DNA of 54,914 nt from UBA11889 sp002313255. Lineage in GTDB: Bacteria > Pseudomonadota > Gammaproteobacteria > Pseudomonadales > Azotimanducaceae. Every line of letters begins with the position of its first letter. The first letter of the stretch is position 1. Made by a program: the position numbers and the translations under genes. Where the stretch lies: the NCBI GenBank assembly GCA_913045265.1, contig CAJWQX010000013.1, positions 1 to 54,914 of the forward strand. The letters run 5' to 3'. Below, piece by piece: positions 42,962 through 52,337 of the stretch. The notes beneath the pieces were generated by a model. That model had not been told where the DNA came from. It was given only the letters and a program-made list of their open reading frames with translations, and did not search any database.

Positions 42962-43774
42962 TCAGATCAGATCCGCGGGTTCAAGTGAAAATTCTTTGAT
43001 GACTTGATCCGCATAATCGATGCGTCCGGTCAGGCTCTTGGCGTCTCCGTAACACAACCGCAAACATGCTTCCGCCATATGCTCCACGGGCGTTACTCGA
43101 TCCTTATTGTTTTCGTTAATCAGTTTGTGGTGTACCACGCCCGGGGTTGCGACAAGCCCAGGAGAAATCACATTTACGCCAACGCCAGCATCGTAGACTT
43201 CTTGCGCAAGCCCGGTGGTAAACCGCTCAAGCGCGGCTTTGCACATACCGTACACGGTGCCGCCATGTCCGCCCGGGGCCCGCGCTTCAGGGTGAATTGC
43301 GGCGTGCGAGGAAATATTCAAGATCCAGCCGTCACCCCGCTCCAGCATCGAAGGTAAACACGCCTGAGCGAGCTCGAATGGCGCCCACACTTGAACATCC
43401 ATCATTGTGCGAAACCGCTTCTCCGAAAAATCGTGGACGGGAACGAACCACGTCACCGCGGCGTTGTTAACGAGGATATCAACGGGTCCAAACCGTTCCC
43501 GCGTTTCCGCTATAAGATTCTCTCTATCCTCGGCAACCGCCAAATCGGATTTGATCGCAACGGCCTCACCGCCGGCATCGGTAATCTTTTTCACGGTTGC
43601 TTTAATCGTGCCCGGTAAAAAATGATCCGCTTCTTCCACCGTGCGAGCTGAAACGACCACCCGAGCACCTTCCATCGCAAACCTGACCGCGATCGCCTCT
43701 CCTATACCCCGACTAGCGCCCGTAACCACCGCAACTTTTCCAGCGAGCACGCCATTTTTGTTGATCGATGTCAT
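42962..43774 (-). CDS. SDR family oxidoreductase
   Basis: 270-residue short-chain dehydrogenase with cofactor motif TGASRGIG (near residue 18), NNAA, and catalytic triad Ser in ISSHAA and Tyr/Lys in YGMCK. The cofactor-side residues (SARTVEE) suggest NADP preference. GGGGGATG precedes the start at good spacing. It sits between the aminotransferase and alanine racemase on the same strand. Substrate unknown. Confidence 0.88.
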   Translation of the reverse strand: MTSINKNGVLAGKVAVVTGASRGIGEAIAVRFAMEGARVVVSARTVEEADHFLPGTIKATVKKITDAGGEAVAIKSDLAVAEDRENLIAETRERFGPVDILVNNAAVTWFVPVHDFSEKRFRTMMDVQVWAPFELAQACLPSMLERGDGWILNISSHAAIHPEARAPGGHGGTVYGMCKAALERFTTGLAQEVYDAGVGVNVISPGLVATPGVVHHKLINENNKDRVTPVEHMAEACLRLCYGDAKSLTGRIDYADQVIKEFSLEPADLI

Positions 43775-43819
43775 CTCATCCCCCAGGTAAATAACTTTTC
43801 CGAAACACGATCTTTAAGA

Positions 43820-44863
43820 CTACACGTATACGCGCGAAACGCGTGGCCCTATGCGGGAAAGAATTTCGTAGCCCGACGTCCCCGTCATCTCCGCCACTTC
43901 GTCCAGCGTGACCGTGGCACCGAATACTTCGAGCCAATCGCCAACGGAAATACTGGGATCGTCGGTCACATCAACGTGTATCAGATCCATACCTATTTCA
44001 CCTAAGACAGACAAACGCGCACCGTTGTGGGCAAGCTGTCCTTTCCCTGAGAGAACCCGTGACACGCCATCCGCATAGCCGACGCCAACAATGGCGATTT
44101 CGACATTATGTGGTGCGACATACTTTGCCCCATACCCTACCGATTCACCCGCATTGACCCGACGCCGTTGAACGACCTGCGCTTCAAACACGGCAGCATT
44201 ACGAAAATCGTTAGCTTTATCGAGGTATGGATTACCACCGTACAACCCGATACCAGGCCGAGTTATCCCGCCTTGATATTGAGTACCATTTAGCGTTCCA
44301 GCCGAATTGCCGAAGCTTGTTTCTATCCCTGGAAAGTCTTCGCAAACGCGGCTGAATATATATACCTGCTTTTCATTTTGTGGGTGTTGAGGCTCGTTCG
44401 CGCACGCGAGGTGGCTCATCAAAAGCACCAATTCGATGCCTTCGAGCATCGTCGGCGCAAGCTCTTCCGGGTCAAAGCCAAGCCTTTGCATTCCGGTATC
44501 CACCTGCAGCGCCGCCGGCGCCCCGTTTTGTCGCTTCCATAATCCGATTTGTTCGCGTGAATTAAGCACGGGAACAATGTTCGCCAACGCGAAAGCCATC
44601 GCTGTATCCGCATCGGGGGGCCCCGAAAACACGTAAACAGCACCTTCGTTGACGACCGACTTCAACGCAAAACCTTCTTCTGGTGTCGCTACAAAAAAAT
44701 GTTCGCAACCTTCCGTTTTTAACCGTTGGGCAACCGCTTCCATACCCAACCCGTACGCGTCCGCTTTCACTACAGCGCCAGCCAGCCCAGCTGAAGCATC
44801 CACAAATCGACGATAATTCGCCGACACCGAATCCAGATCGACGACAAGGCGGGCAAAGCTCAT
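43820..44863 (-). CDS. alr: Alanine racemase
   Basis: 347-residue fold-type III PLP enzyme interconverting L- and D-alanine for peptidoglycan. PLP Lys33 is in VVKADAYGLG; the catalytic Tyr is in GESVGYGAKYVA; GYADGVSR and LGEIGMDLIHVDV complete the fold. The gene is 33 bases downstream of an AGPS-like oxidase gene and 45 bases upstream of an SDR, within what looks like a catabolic run. Whether it is the only racemase of this cell is not visible here. Confidence 0.93.
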   Translation of the reverse strand: MSFARLVVDLDSVSANYRRFVDASAGLAGAVVKADAYGLGMEAVAQRLKTEGCEHFFVATPEEGFALKSVVNEGAVYVFSGPPDADTAMAFALANIVPVLNSREQIGLWKRQNGAPAALQVDTGMQRLGFDPEELAPTMLEGIELVLLMSHLACANEPQHPQNEKQVYIFSRVCEDFPGIETSFGNSAGTLNGTQYQGGITRPGIGLYGGNPYLDKANDFRNAAVFEAQVVQRRRVNAGESVGYGAKYVAPHNVEIAIVGVGYADGVSRVLSGKGQLAHNGARLSVLGEIGMDLIHVDVTDDPSISVGDWLEVFGATVTLDEVAEMTGTSGYEILSRIGPRVSRVYV

Positions 44864-44896
44864 GGGTCGTGTCTCGAATGAAAGCCCAGTAGCGTA

Positions 44897-46504
44897 TTAG
44901 GAATCGAAAAGAACACCTGGATTTAGTATCCCGCGAGGATCCAGTGAATGTTTAGCCGCACGAAGAACCTCGCCAAAAAGCTCTGGTCGCTGCCGTTCCC
45001 AGCCATCTCGGTGCATCCGGCCCACCGCGTGGTGGTGGGTGACTGTACCGCCTGCATCGATGACTGCATCCACGGCAGCGTTTTTAATGACTTGCCAACG
45101 CTCCATTTCGCCACCTATTTCGACGGGTCCACTAAATGAATAGTAAGGGGCAGGCCCATCGGCATAGACGTGGGTAAAACGACAAGAAAGTTGGGCATCC
45201 TCACCGAGCGTCTCCCGCAGTGCCCGACCTACCCGCTCTCGAACTTCGCCATCAAAAGCGGGCCATTGATCCCAAGTAATTGCCGTTTCAAACGTATCCG
45301 AGAGCAATCCCAAGCCCGCGGTGAGGCCAGCGTTTACACCAATAAATGCGTCGCGCCAGGCACCGACAGCTCCCTGCCGACCCGTGGCACTCCCACCACC
45401 GTCGTCGATGTGGACATCGTCATCATCCACGACTCCACCAAATTCACGGGCAATGTTGATGGCAGCCCTCATATTTTCTCCTTGGCGTACATCGCCGGAT
45501 TCAAAGCCCACGATGAGGAGAGCAGTTTCACCATCCATGCCCGCAGCGTTGGCTGCTTCCAACGGATCGAGGATGCGCAAATTGGCGGGCCAAAGTTTCG
45601 TCTGTACGATATGACGAACGGCCTCGGCACCCGCCTGCCAAGACGAGAACGCGACCCCAGCGGTGGCCCGATAAACAGGGCGCTTCTGCAGTCGCAACCA
45701 ACAATCGCTAATCAGCCCAAGCGTGCCCTCCGATCCGATCACAAGTCGATCAGGACTTGGACCGGCGCCACTACCAGGCAGGCGCCGCGATTCAAACCAC
45801 CCTTTAGGGGTTAGCATTCGTGTCGACTCGACAAAATCGTCAATGTGGGTCTGGTTGGTAGCGTAGTGGCCACCCGACCGTGTCGCTACCCAACCACCAA
45901 CAGTCGACCACGGAAAACTCTGAGGAAAATGTCGCAGTGTCAATCCATGCGGCTTAAGTGTGGCTTCAACATCGGGTCCCAGCATGCCGGCCTGAAATCG
46001 TCCCGCGCGCGACGTTTCGTCGAGCTCTAACATAGTATTCATTTCGTCCAGGTCAACGGTCACCGCAGTATCTCGATCGAGCGGAGCGTTGACGCCCCAA
46101 ACGACGCTGGTGCCTCCGCCGTATGGGATTACCGCGTGTTCCGAGTTATCGCACCATTCGAGTACGGCTTCTAGTTCATCCTCGTTTCGTGGATGTGCGA
46201 CTGCATCCGGCGGGTTGTCAAAAATACCTCGCAACGCCGCAAGCAATTCCAGTGAGTGGCCACCGTGGGTGTGGGTAATTCGTTCCACTTGCGACGCCGA
46301 TACGAATTCTTCCAGCTTCTCTGGAATCTTAAGGCGAGGTAACCGTAGCTTTATCGCATCAACATCCGGAATCGGCGGGGGTTCACTCACACGCCCCGTG
46401 CGTCTAGAAATCCGTTCGGCTGCGGCTCGGCGTTCGTTCTCCGACGGTTCATCCGATTGATAGCCCCAGGTCCAAAAACTTCGCCGTTCCTTCCTAGCTG
46501 CCAT
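44897..46504 (-). CDS. FAD-binding oxidase, AGPS-like (VAO/PCMH superfamily)
   Basis: 535 residues. The FAD domain shows VIPYGGGTSVVWGV near residue 130 and PWSTVGGWVATRSGGHYATN; the C-terminal part has HHHAVGR near 492 and LDPRGILNPGVL. FWTWGYQSDEP at the N-terminus and the triple His are hallmarks of alkyldihydroxyacetone-phosphate synthase (AGPS), which makes ether lipids, and of its bacterial relatives, many of which are simply FAD oxidases. Its start overlaps the carotenoid oxygenase stop by 11 bases, so they are cotranslated. Ether-lipid synthesis would need a partner acyltransferase and reductase; none is obvious nearby. Confidence 0.85.
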   Translation of the reverse strand: MAARKERRSFWTWGYQSDEPSENERRAAAERISRRTGRVSEPPPIPDVDAIKLRLPRLKIPEKLEEFVSASQVERITHTHGGHSLELLAALRGIFDNPPDAVAHPRNEDELEAVLEWCDNSEHAVIPYGGGTSVVWGVNAPLDRDTAVTVDLDEMNTMLELDETSRAGRFQAGMLGPDVEATLKPHGLTLRHFPQSFPWSTVGGWVATRSGGHYATNQTHIDDFVESTRMLTPKGWFESRRLPGSGAGPSPDRLVIGSEGTLGLISDCWLRLQKRPVYRATAGVAFSSWQAGAEAVRHIVQTKLWPANLRILDPLEAANAAGMDGETALLIVGFESGDVRQGENMRAAINIAREFGGVVDDDDVHIDDGGGSATGRQGAVGAWRDAFIGVNAGLTAGLGLLSDTFETAITWDQWPAFDGEVRERVGRALRETLGEDAQLSCRFTHVYADGPAPYYSFSGPVEIGGEMERWQVIKNAAVDAVIDAGGTVTHHHAVGRMHRDGWERQRPELFGEVLRAAKHSLDPRGILNPGVLFDS

Positions 46505-47906
46505 TTAGATAATGCCAGTTACCGTGAAAACCGTAGGGAACCCTATGCGGAAGTTGTCCGACGGCCACTGGGCCCAGAGCGACGTCTCGCGCATCAAACA
46601 CGGCAAGATCGCTCCGGTTTTCGGCACCCCGATAAATAAGCGTCAGCAAGAATCCTGCGCCTTCTTCTGCACCTTCGGCTTCCGGAACAAATACCGGTTC
46701 ACCTAAATAATCCCCGGCGTCAAGCTCATAACGGGTGGCGACGTCTTTTGCAAAATCGTGATGCACCAACGCGTTGAAACCCATACTGCCCTCACGACCC
46801 GTCGACGCAGCATAGTATCCGTGTCGATATTCGAGCCCGGCGCGGCGCTCATCAAGCCTTGGAAATTCGCCGGTAATATCGTCCAGATAGGTCCTTTTGA
46901 CCCCGCGCGCATTATCGGCGAGATCAATTTCCCATTCGCACAAACGCGCATTTGCCTTTTTAGGATCGGCCGCACTGCCGTCCGCGTGCGGGAAGAGCGG
47001 CGCCTCTTCAAACTGCATTACGTGTGCACGGATCGTATTCCCCGACGTCATCGCATTCATCGAATGAAAGACATAACAAGGATCGGTTTCGTACCAACGG
47101 ATGTCCTTCACGGAACCGTCGCGAGGCATTACGCCAATATGGCTGCCTTTCTCGGGCTCCCAGGCAAAGGCCGGTTCACCTCGCATCGCTCTTTGGACGC
47201 TTCCAGTAAGCGGCAGAATCGGAAAAATAACGTGCTCTGACGTCACGATGAAATCGTGGACCATACTGCTAATCGGTGCTTCAAATCGTTCCGATCGAGT
47301 CAGCACGCCATCCGCGTTAACGACTTGGTATGAGAGGCCCTTGCCTAGCAAGCCATCGACCATGTAACCGAAAAACATCATTTCGCCGGTTACCGGGTCT
47401 ATTTTGGGATGCGCGGTCATCGGACCCTCAAACGTGTCGTCAAAGCGCCAAGGTCCTATCGATTCGAGCGTTTTCGAGTCGACTTCAAAAGGTGCGTGCC
47501 CTTCTTCCAAGGCGAGAAGACGTCCGCCGTGCCAAATCACATTGGTGTTAGCCACGCCATCGGTCTCAATACCGGCTACCGAAGGATCGGCGTCCATTGG
47601 GTTAAAAGCACCGAAAAGTGAGCGCCCGGCGTCACGCTCTTTATGCCATTTGATGGTTCGTAACCAACGATTGCGGTATCGCACCTTGCCTTCGGCAATG
47701 ACGAACTGGTGCAACATGCCATCCCCCGTGAACCAATGATGCTCTCCCCGCGGTGGGAATTGAGGGTCCGGGCCATTGCGGTAATATGCAACTTCAAGCG
47801 ATCGTGGTAGCTCTCCCTCGATAACCAGGTCATCGATATCGGCCTCCATACGAATCGGTGCAAAATTACCTTGTAACTGGGGGTGTACCGGATAGGGTTG
47901 TGTCAT
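46494..47906 (-). CDS. Carotenoid oxygenase (RPE65/CCD family)
   Basis: 470 residues. Iron enzyme that cleaves a C=C bond in carotenoids, apocarotenoids or stilbenes such as lignostilbene. Four His residues bind Fe(II): near 165 (TAHPKID), 215 (MVHDFIV), 283 (VFHSMNA) and the C-terminal HGNW. The N-terminal EVAYYRNGPDPQF and WFTGDGMLHQF are classic. GGAG precedes the ATG at 47906. It lies 12 bases after an alpha/beta hydrolase gene and overlaps the FAD oxidase gene. The substrate cannot be set from sequence; the gene set suggests a catabolic use. Confidence 0.93.
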   Translation of the reverse strand: MTQPYPVHPQLQGNFAPIRMEADIDDLVIEGELPRSLEVAYYRNGPDPQFPPRGEHHWFTGDGMLHQFVIAEGKVRYRNRWLRTIKWHKERDAGRSLFGAFNPMDADPSVAGIETDGVANTNVIWHGGRLLALEEGHAPFEVDSKTLESIGPWRFDDTFEGPMTAHPKIDPVTGEMMFFGYMVDGLLGKGLSYQVVNADGVLTRSERFEAPISSMVHDFIVTSEHVIFPILPLTGSVQRAMRGEPAFAWEPEKGSHIGVMPRDGSVKDIRWYETDPCYVFHSMNAMTSGNTIRAHVMQFEEAPLFPHADGSAADPKKANARLCEWEIDLADNARGVKRTYLDDITGEFPRLDERRAGLEYRHGYYAASTGREGSMGFNALVHHDFAKDVATRYELDAGDYLGEPVFVPEAEGAEEGAGFLLTLIYRGAENRSDLAVFDARDVALGPVAVGQLPHRVPYGFHGNWHYLNGS

Positions 47907-47918
47907 TGCATCGCTCCT

Positions 47919-48710
47919 TTATTGGTGCGGTTGGAGAAATTCTCTCACCACACGATTGAATTTATCGGGTATCTCAAAATATGACGAGTGGCCAGCGTCA
48001 CCGAGATTGACGAACGTCGCGCCGGGAACCATCGCTGCTCCAATTTCAACGACCCTCGATGGTACAACGACATCCTTATCCGCGGTGATGAACAACGTGG
48101 GCGTTTTGAAGGCCTTCATTTCGGCTAAATCGATTTGTTTACCGCGATTACGCAACCCGCCCAAACCGACACGAGAGAAGTCGAGGTTCATCGCACCAAT
48201 GCAATTATAGAGGTGCGAAAGCGGCCGATTCTTCTCAGGCAGATCCAACGCAACGGCCCAACTGCCGAAGGGTTGGGTCGGTTGCGGCCGTATGTGTTCG
48301 CGGCGAACGTCGTCGATGGCCTCGCTACTTAGGCCGCCCACCGTATGGCTCATCACGAGTGCTGACACTCGATCCGGTTCGGATAGGGCGAAATCGAGTC
48401 CCGTTCGACCCCCCATCGATTGGCAACAAAGCGCCGTCCGACGAATCCCCTCCGCGTCGAGAACGGACCTCAAATCAGCAACGAATAGATCGGGATCAAA
48501 ATCCTCGTCGCGGCATCGCGACCGTCCAAAAGCTCGATGGTCAAAGGTCACGATGTCGTAGTCATCGAAGAAAGAAGGAACCTGTTGCCACCAGCTTGCC
48601 GCGTTGCCACCAGCGCCGTGCGCAAACGTCAACCACGGCCGACTGTTTTCATCGTCTTCTCGATACACGTCGTAGTGGATATCAATGCCATCATTCGAGA
48701 CAAAACTCAT
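47919..48710 (-). CDS. Alpha/beta hydrolase
   Basis: 263 residues with AHGAGGNAASW near the oxyanion hole, nucleophile Ser in CCQSMGG and the late His in GDAGHSSYFEIPDKF; the catalytic Asp is probably in ITADKDVVV. The family covers esterases, lactonases and C-C hydrolases. First gene of the tight block with the carotenoid oxygenase (12-base gap), 115 bases after the carboxylesterase. Substrate unknown. Confidence 0.9.
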   Translation of the reverse strand: MSFVSNDGIDIHYDVYREDDENSRPWLTFAHGAGGNAASWWQQVPSFFDDYDIVTFDHRAFGRSRCRDEDFDPDLFVADLRSVLDAEGIRRTALCCQSMGGRTGLDFALSEPDRVSALVMSHTVGGLSSEAIDDVRREHIRPQPTQPFGSWAVALDLPEKNRPLSHLYNCIGAMNLDFSRVGLGGLRNRGKQIDLAEMKAFKTPTLFITADKDVVVPSRVVEIGAAMVPGATFVNLGDAGHSSYFEIPDKFNRVVREFLQPHQ

Positions 48711-48825
48711 GCCAACCCCGGCCCCCTAGCCAATCGCAGGCCGCAAGACCCCGCTGAGTCGCTACGCATAGTTGATCCCATCTCCCGCCAAACCAACCTT
48801 AGATGTAGATCGAGAGCATTAAACA

Positions 48826-50532
48826 TCACCAACAACCTCGCGCCCTGAGATCGTCGACTGGATACGCCGGATACATCGTCATGTCTTTGTAGATTGCGCA
48901 TTTTTCGTCGTCGGTCAGATACTGATCTGCCCAGAGATTGAGGTGAACCGTGCGAATATCAATTGCAGCCGATTCCATGCGAATGCCACCATCCGGTTTA
49001 GCGTCGAACACCAGTTTTTGTTCACCATTCCAGAGCTCCCACCTGGGTAGGGTACCGTTTCGACCACGACCGGGATTGCCAGTGCGCGCGAACTGAGTCC
49101 AATAAGATCGAATCGAAGCTGAAAGTTCAATCCTTCCCTCGTTATTGGACTCATCGAAAAGCTCATCCGGCAAAAAGCCCATACGAAAGTTGCCAAAGAC
49201 GAAGGGGATTTCCAATCCGTGGGCTGCGCCCATGATTTGCGGCCAATCCCGATCCGGAGTCGCACCCAGGTCATCCCAGTCGAATCGATAGGCGTATACC
49301 GGCCCCGTCGCCATATTCGCCACCTGATCGACCCCATCAAAGTTCAACCAGTGGGAGTAATAACGATTAAACGCTTCGTATCGCTGGGTATCGATTATTT
49401 GCGCTTTCGTGCCGGTCCATCGAACCAGAGACGTATCGTAGATCTGAAATAACTTCTGCTCGTCTCGATTCGCACCCACAAGCAACGGTTTCGCTGCTGC
49501 AGATCTTGGGGTCGCTGGCATCAATAGGCCGTCATAGACGACGCTCGGGATGTTGTACATCAAATTACTTTTGTCTCGATACGCTTCCAGGATCGTTTCG
49601 TTAGGCAATTGACGCAGCCACTCGCCGATTCCTTCGTCGTGGCCTGCTAGCTCTTCGCCCGCTTCTCGAGTTTGCACGCGCCCCTCACCGAGCAGGAGAT
49701 CAATCACGATTTCGGTTGCGCTCGCGGGTGTTCCTGGCGGATCGCCGGACACGGTATTCGTGGCCTGCCCAGGATTCATATTCCAGAATCCACCACTTTG
49801 AACGATCGCCTTGTCGAACAAATTTTCGGCAGCGGGCGCCATGTATAGCGCCAGTACATTTTGTGCGCCCGCCGACTCGCCAAAGATCGTGATATTCAAC
49901 GGATCCCCACCAAAGCCAGCGGCATTTCTACGCACCCACGCAAGCGCCGCCATGAGATCGTAAAGGGCAAAATGTCCGCTCGCGCCCTCGGGAATGACGG
50001 AAGGATGGTGAAACCATCCGAACGGGCCGACTCGGTAGTTGGTCACGATGACGACCACTCCATTTTCCGCGGCCAGTCTTGAGCCATCGTAGGCTCGAGA
50101 CGATCCGCTCGTTTGGCCCCCCCCATATATCCAGAACATCACGGGTAGTCTTGCGTCGGGATCGGCTCCAACCGGTGCGTAAATATCGACGTACAGACAA
50201 TCTTCCGACCCCACCACCGGTTTAGATCGAGAATCACCAGCGAGTTGAAGTGGAGGTTCACGAAAGTTGGTTGCGGCCAACGACCCCGCCCTCGAACGGG
50301 GCGGTTTCGGTACCATCCAACGCTCGGCAACGTCCGCAAACGGCACTCCCAACCACGCGATCGCACCCGGTCCCGATATCTTGCCTCGGACTGGGCCTTC
50401 CTCTGTCGATCGTTCGAGCACGATGTTTGTCACGGAATCATCCTCATGGGCACATCCACCAATTCCGATCAATAAAAGAACAACGATCAAATACACCGGA
50501 GCCACTGCTTTGCGCCTTGGGCGCCTACCCAC
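48826..50532 (-). CDS. Carboxylesterase type B, lipoprotein
   Basis: About 568 residues. Catalytic Ser in FGESAGAQN, Glu in GANRDEQKL region and His in MGAAHGLEIPF, with the GGG oxyanion segment (WIYGGGQTSG). The leader MGRRPRRKAVAPVYLIVVL ends in lipobox LIGIGGC, so Cys27 would be lipidated and the enzyme anchored at the cell surface or in the periplasm. GTG 50532 gives a well-shaped signal; an in-frame ATG at 50598 with a nearby AGGG is the alternative, giving a long 22-residue extension. The GTG choice avoids overlap with the divergent gene. Confidence 0.87.
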   Translation of the reverse strand: MGRRPRRKAVAPVYLIVVLLLIGIGGCAHEDDSVTNIVLERSTEEGPVRGKISGPGAIAWLGVPFADVAERWMVPKPPRSRAGSLAATNFREPPLQLAGDSRSKPVVGSEDCLYVDIYAPVGADPDARLPVMFWIYGGGQTSGSSRAYDGSRLAAENGVVVIVTNYRVGPFGWFHHPSVIPEGASGHFALYDLMAALAWVRRNAAGFGGDPLNITIFGESAGAQNVLALYMAPAAENLFDKAIVQSGGFWNMNPGQATNTVSGDPPGTPASATEIVIDLLLGEGRVQTREAGEELAGHDEGIGEWLRQLPNETILEAYRDKSNLMYNIPSVVYDGLLMPATPRSAAAKPLLVGANRDEQKLFQIYDTSLVRWTGTKAQIIDTQRYEAFNRYYSHWLNFDGVDQVANMATGPVYAYRFDWDDLGATPDRDWPQIMGAAHGLEIPFVFGNFRMGFLPDELFDESNNEGRIELSASIRSYWTQFARTGNPGRGRNGTLPRWELWNGEQKLVFDAKPDGGIRMESAAIDIRTVHLNLWADQYLTDDEKCAIYKDMTMYPAYPVDDLRARGCW

Positions 50533-50597
50533 TGGGTATGCATCAGAACGCTCGGTGACTATGATGAAGTCAATGACTAGGCCAAAGGTTTTCAACA

Positions 50598-50981
50598 TTG
50601 AGCCCTGAATCCCACGCGATTGCCACCGCCCAGGCGTTCATTGACGCCTTTAATTCCCAGGACCACGAGCGACTCGCAGGAACGTTGAATTATCCCCATA
50701 CCCGTTTGGCGTTGGGACGCTTCCGGAGCATCGACAGCGCCCAAGAGTCTGTTGCAGCGAGCGCTGCCGCCGAACCGCGTCTAGCCGACGAAGGCTGGCA
50801 TCACAGCGTCATCGCAAAGATCGACCCGGTTCACGTCAGCGTCGACAAGGTCCATCTCGCGATGACGGTTGAGCGATGCCACAAAAACAGGCTGGTCTAC
50901 AACACCTTCGATACATTGTGGATCGCGACGCTGGATGAGAACCACTGGGGGATCAAGTTTCGATCCAGCTTTCTACGGTGA
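50598..50981 (+). CDS. SnoaL/NTF2-like protein
   Basis: 127-residue small alpha+beta barrel protein; the start AIATAQAFIDAFNSQDHERL and the central beta region fit the NTF2-like superfamily, which includes isomerases, hydratases and binding proteins. It begins with TTG (50598) and is divergent from the carboxylesterase. 47 bases later comes a thioesterase on the same strand. Catalytic residues are not clear, so function is open. Confidence 0.65.
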   Translation: MSPESHAIATAQAFIDAFNSQDHERLAGTLNYPHTRLALGRFRSIDSAQESVAASAAAEPRLADEGWHHSVIAKIDPVHVSVDKVHLAMTVERCHKNRLVYNTFDTLWIATLDENHWGIKFRSSFLR

Positions 50982-51028
50982 TGGATCCGGCAGTTCTGGT
51001 CGTTATTGGGTTGCGTTAATCTAGACCC

Positions 51029-51433
51029 ATGCCTGGGATACACAATCAACGCGTGGCACGCATCGCCACCGAGAGTTTTGCTGATCTCCTCGGCATACAG
51101 TTGGTGAGCAACCAGCCCGACCACGTTGTCGTTCGCATGCCCTATCGGCCTGCGCTCGGCGTCGGTCGGATTCATGGAGGAGCCATCAGCGCCTTAATTG
51201 ACGTTGCCGCCACGGCCTCGTTTTGGTCGGACCCCACCCTTAAAGAAACCGCGATGGGTGCAACGGTTGGCTTCACCGTGAATTTCCTGAAGCTTGCGGT
51301 CAATTCGGACTTAACCGCGAACGCAACGGTACGCCGCCGCGGAGGGACGCTCTGTACCGGCGATGTCTCAGTCACCAACGAGGCGGGGGATGAGGTCGCA
51401 ATTGCGGTCGTAACGTACAAGTTGACGCAGTAA
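51029..51433 (+). CDS. PaaI-family hotdog-fold thioesterase
   Basis: 134 residues. The motif RIHGGAISALIDVAATASFW matches the 4-hydroxybenzoyl-CoA/PaaI thioesterase core, with the catalytic Asp/Glu region in the helix. GATVGFTVNFLKLA forms the central strand. Such enzymes hydrolyse aryl- or acyl-CoA to free CoA in degradation pathways. Ends 14 bases from the convergent PhyH-family gene. Substrate unknown. Confidence 0.88.
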   Translation: MPGIHNQRVARIATESFADLLGIQLVSNQPDHVVVRMPYRPALGVGRIHGGAISALIDVAATASFWSDPTLKETAMGATVGFTVNFLKLAVNSDLTANATVRRRGGTLCTGDVSVTNEAGDEVAIAVVTYKLTQ

Positions 51434-51447
51434 TTCGGTCGACTGGA

Positions 51448-52227
51448 TCAGCTGTCACGCACCATCTCGCGTCGTTCCCATCGATCGGTAAGACCCAGGA
51501 GCCCGGCAAATTCAGGCGGGTTGCGGCGCAATACTTCGGGGTCGATGCCTATATAACTTTCGATCGGTCGCACGTTTTGACGATTACAAGTTAGGTGCAG
51601 CACGACCCGTTCACCCGGAAGGGTGCGAGGACAATTACCATGCCACATAGCGCCATCCCACAATATGATCGAACCCGCCGGTGCGGCAACCGCAACCGCT
51701 TCCGATTCGCCTTCGCCACTTACCGGGTGCCGCCGCAAATGATGCGAACCCGGCACGAACCGTGTTGCGCCCGCGTCTTCCGTAAATTCGTCACAACAAA
51801 ATATCGATGTTGCAATGACACTATGTCCAGGGAACGGTTGTTCGTATCCGTTCATATCGGCATGGATGGCGAAGGGTTTGGGCGTGGTCCGCTTAACCGA
51901 TGCGGACACTTGGCTCACGATAAAGTTAGGGCCCAGTAGGAACTCGTACAACGTATTAAGCTTCTCTAGTTGGACCGCCTGTTCGAAAACGATCCCTTCA
52001 TTGAGCAGGTTCGTTGGAAATCGACGGAAGCCCTTCATACGATGGTTGACTTGTAAAACGCTCTCGCGCAGCTCTTCGAAGAACGATAAAGGAGCCGCAT
52101 CCCGGATCACGGTATAGCCATCAATCGATAAATCGGACACGTTGCCTTCGAGTTCCAATCCGTCGATTCGTTTCTTTAGGTTTTCTGTCTTCGCTCGCAC
52201 CGCTTCCGCAGTGTTCATTTCCGCCAT
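51448..52227 (-). CDS. Phytanoyl-CoA dioxygenase (PhyH) family protein, second copy
   Basis: 259 residues. HxD in FAIHADMNGYEQPF, distal His in AMWHGNCPR and the 2-oxoglutarate Arg in GERVVLH. ATG 52227 (an ATG three codons in is possible). Low similarity by eye to the first copy at 5867-6709, so they are unlikely to be a recent duplication. It is divergent from a CurA-like reductase. Substrate unknown. Confidence 0.86.
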   Translation of the reverse strand: MAEMNTAEAVRAKTENLKKRIDGLELEGNVSDLSIDGYTVIRDAAPLSFFEELRESVLQVNHRMKGFRRFPTNLLNEGIVFEQAVQLEKLNTLYEFLLGPNFIVSQVSASVKRTTPKPFAIHADMNGYEQPFPGHSVIATSIFCCDEFTEDAGATRFVPGSHHLRRHPVSGEGESEAVAVAAPAGSIILWDGAMWHGNCPRTLPGERVVLHLTCNRQNVRPIESYIGIDPEVLRRNPPEFAGLLGLTDRWERREMVRDS

Positions 52228-52337
52228 CCGAACATCACTTTACCAACATCCAACTACCGAAAAGATAAGCCTTGAAAGCTTCCCTCACAATAGGAAACAA
52301 ACTACCGTGTCTCGCCCACACTGTGCGGTATTGACCA

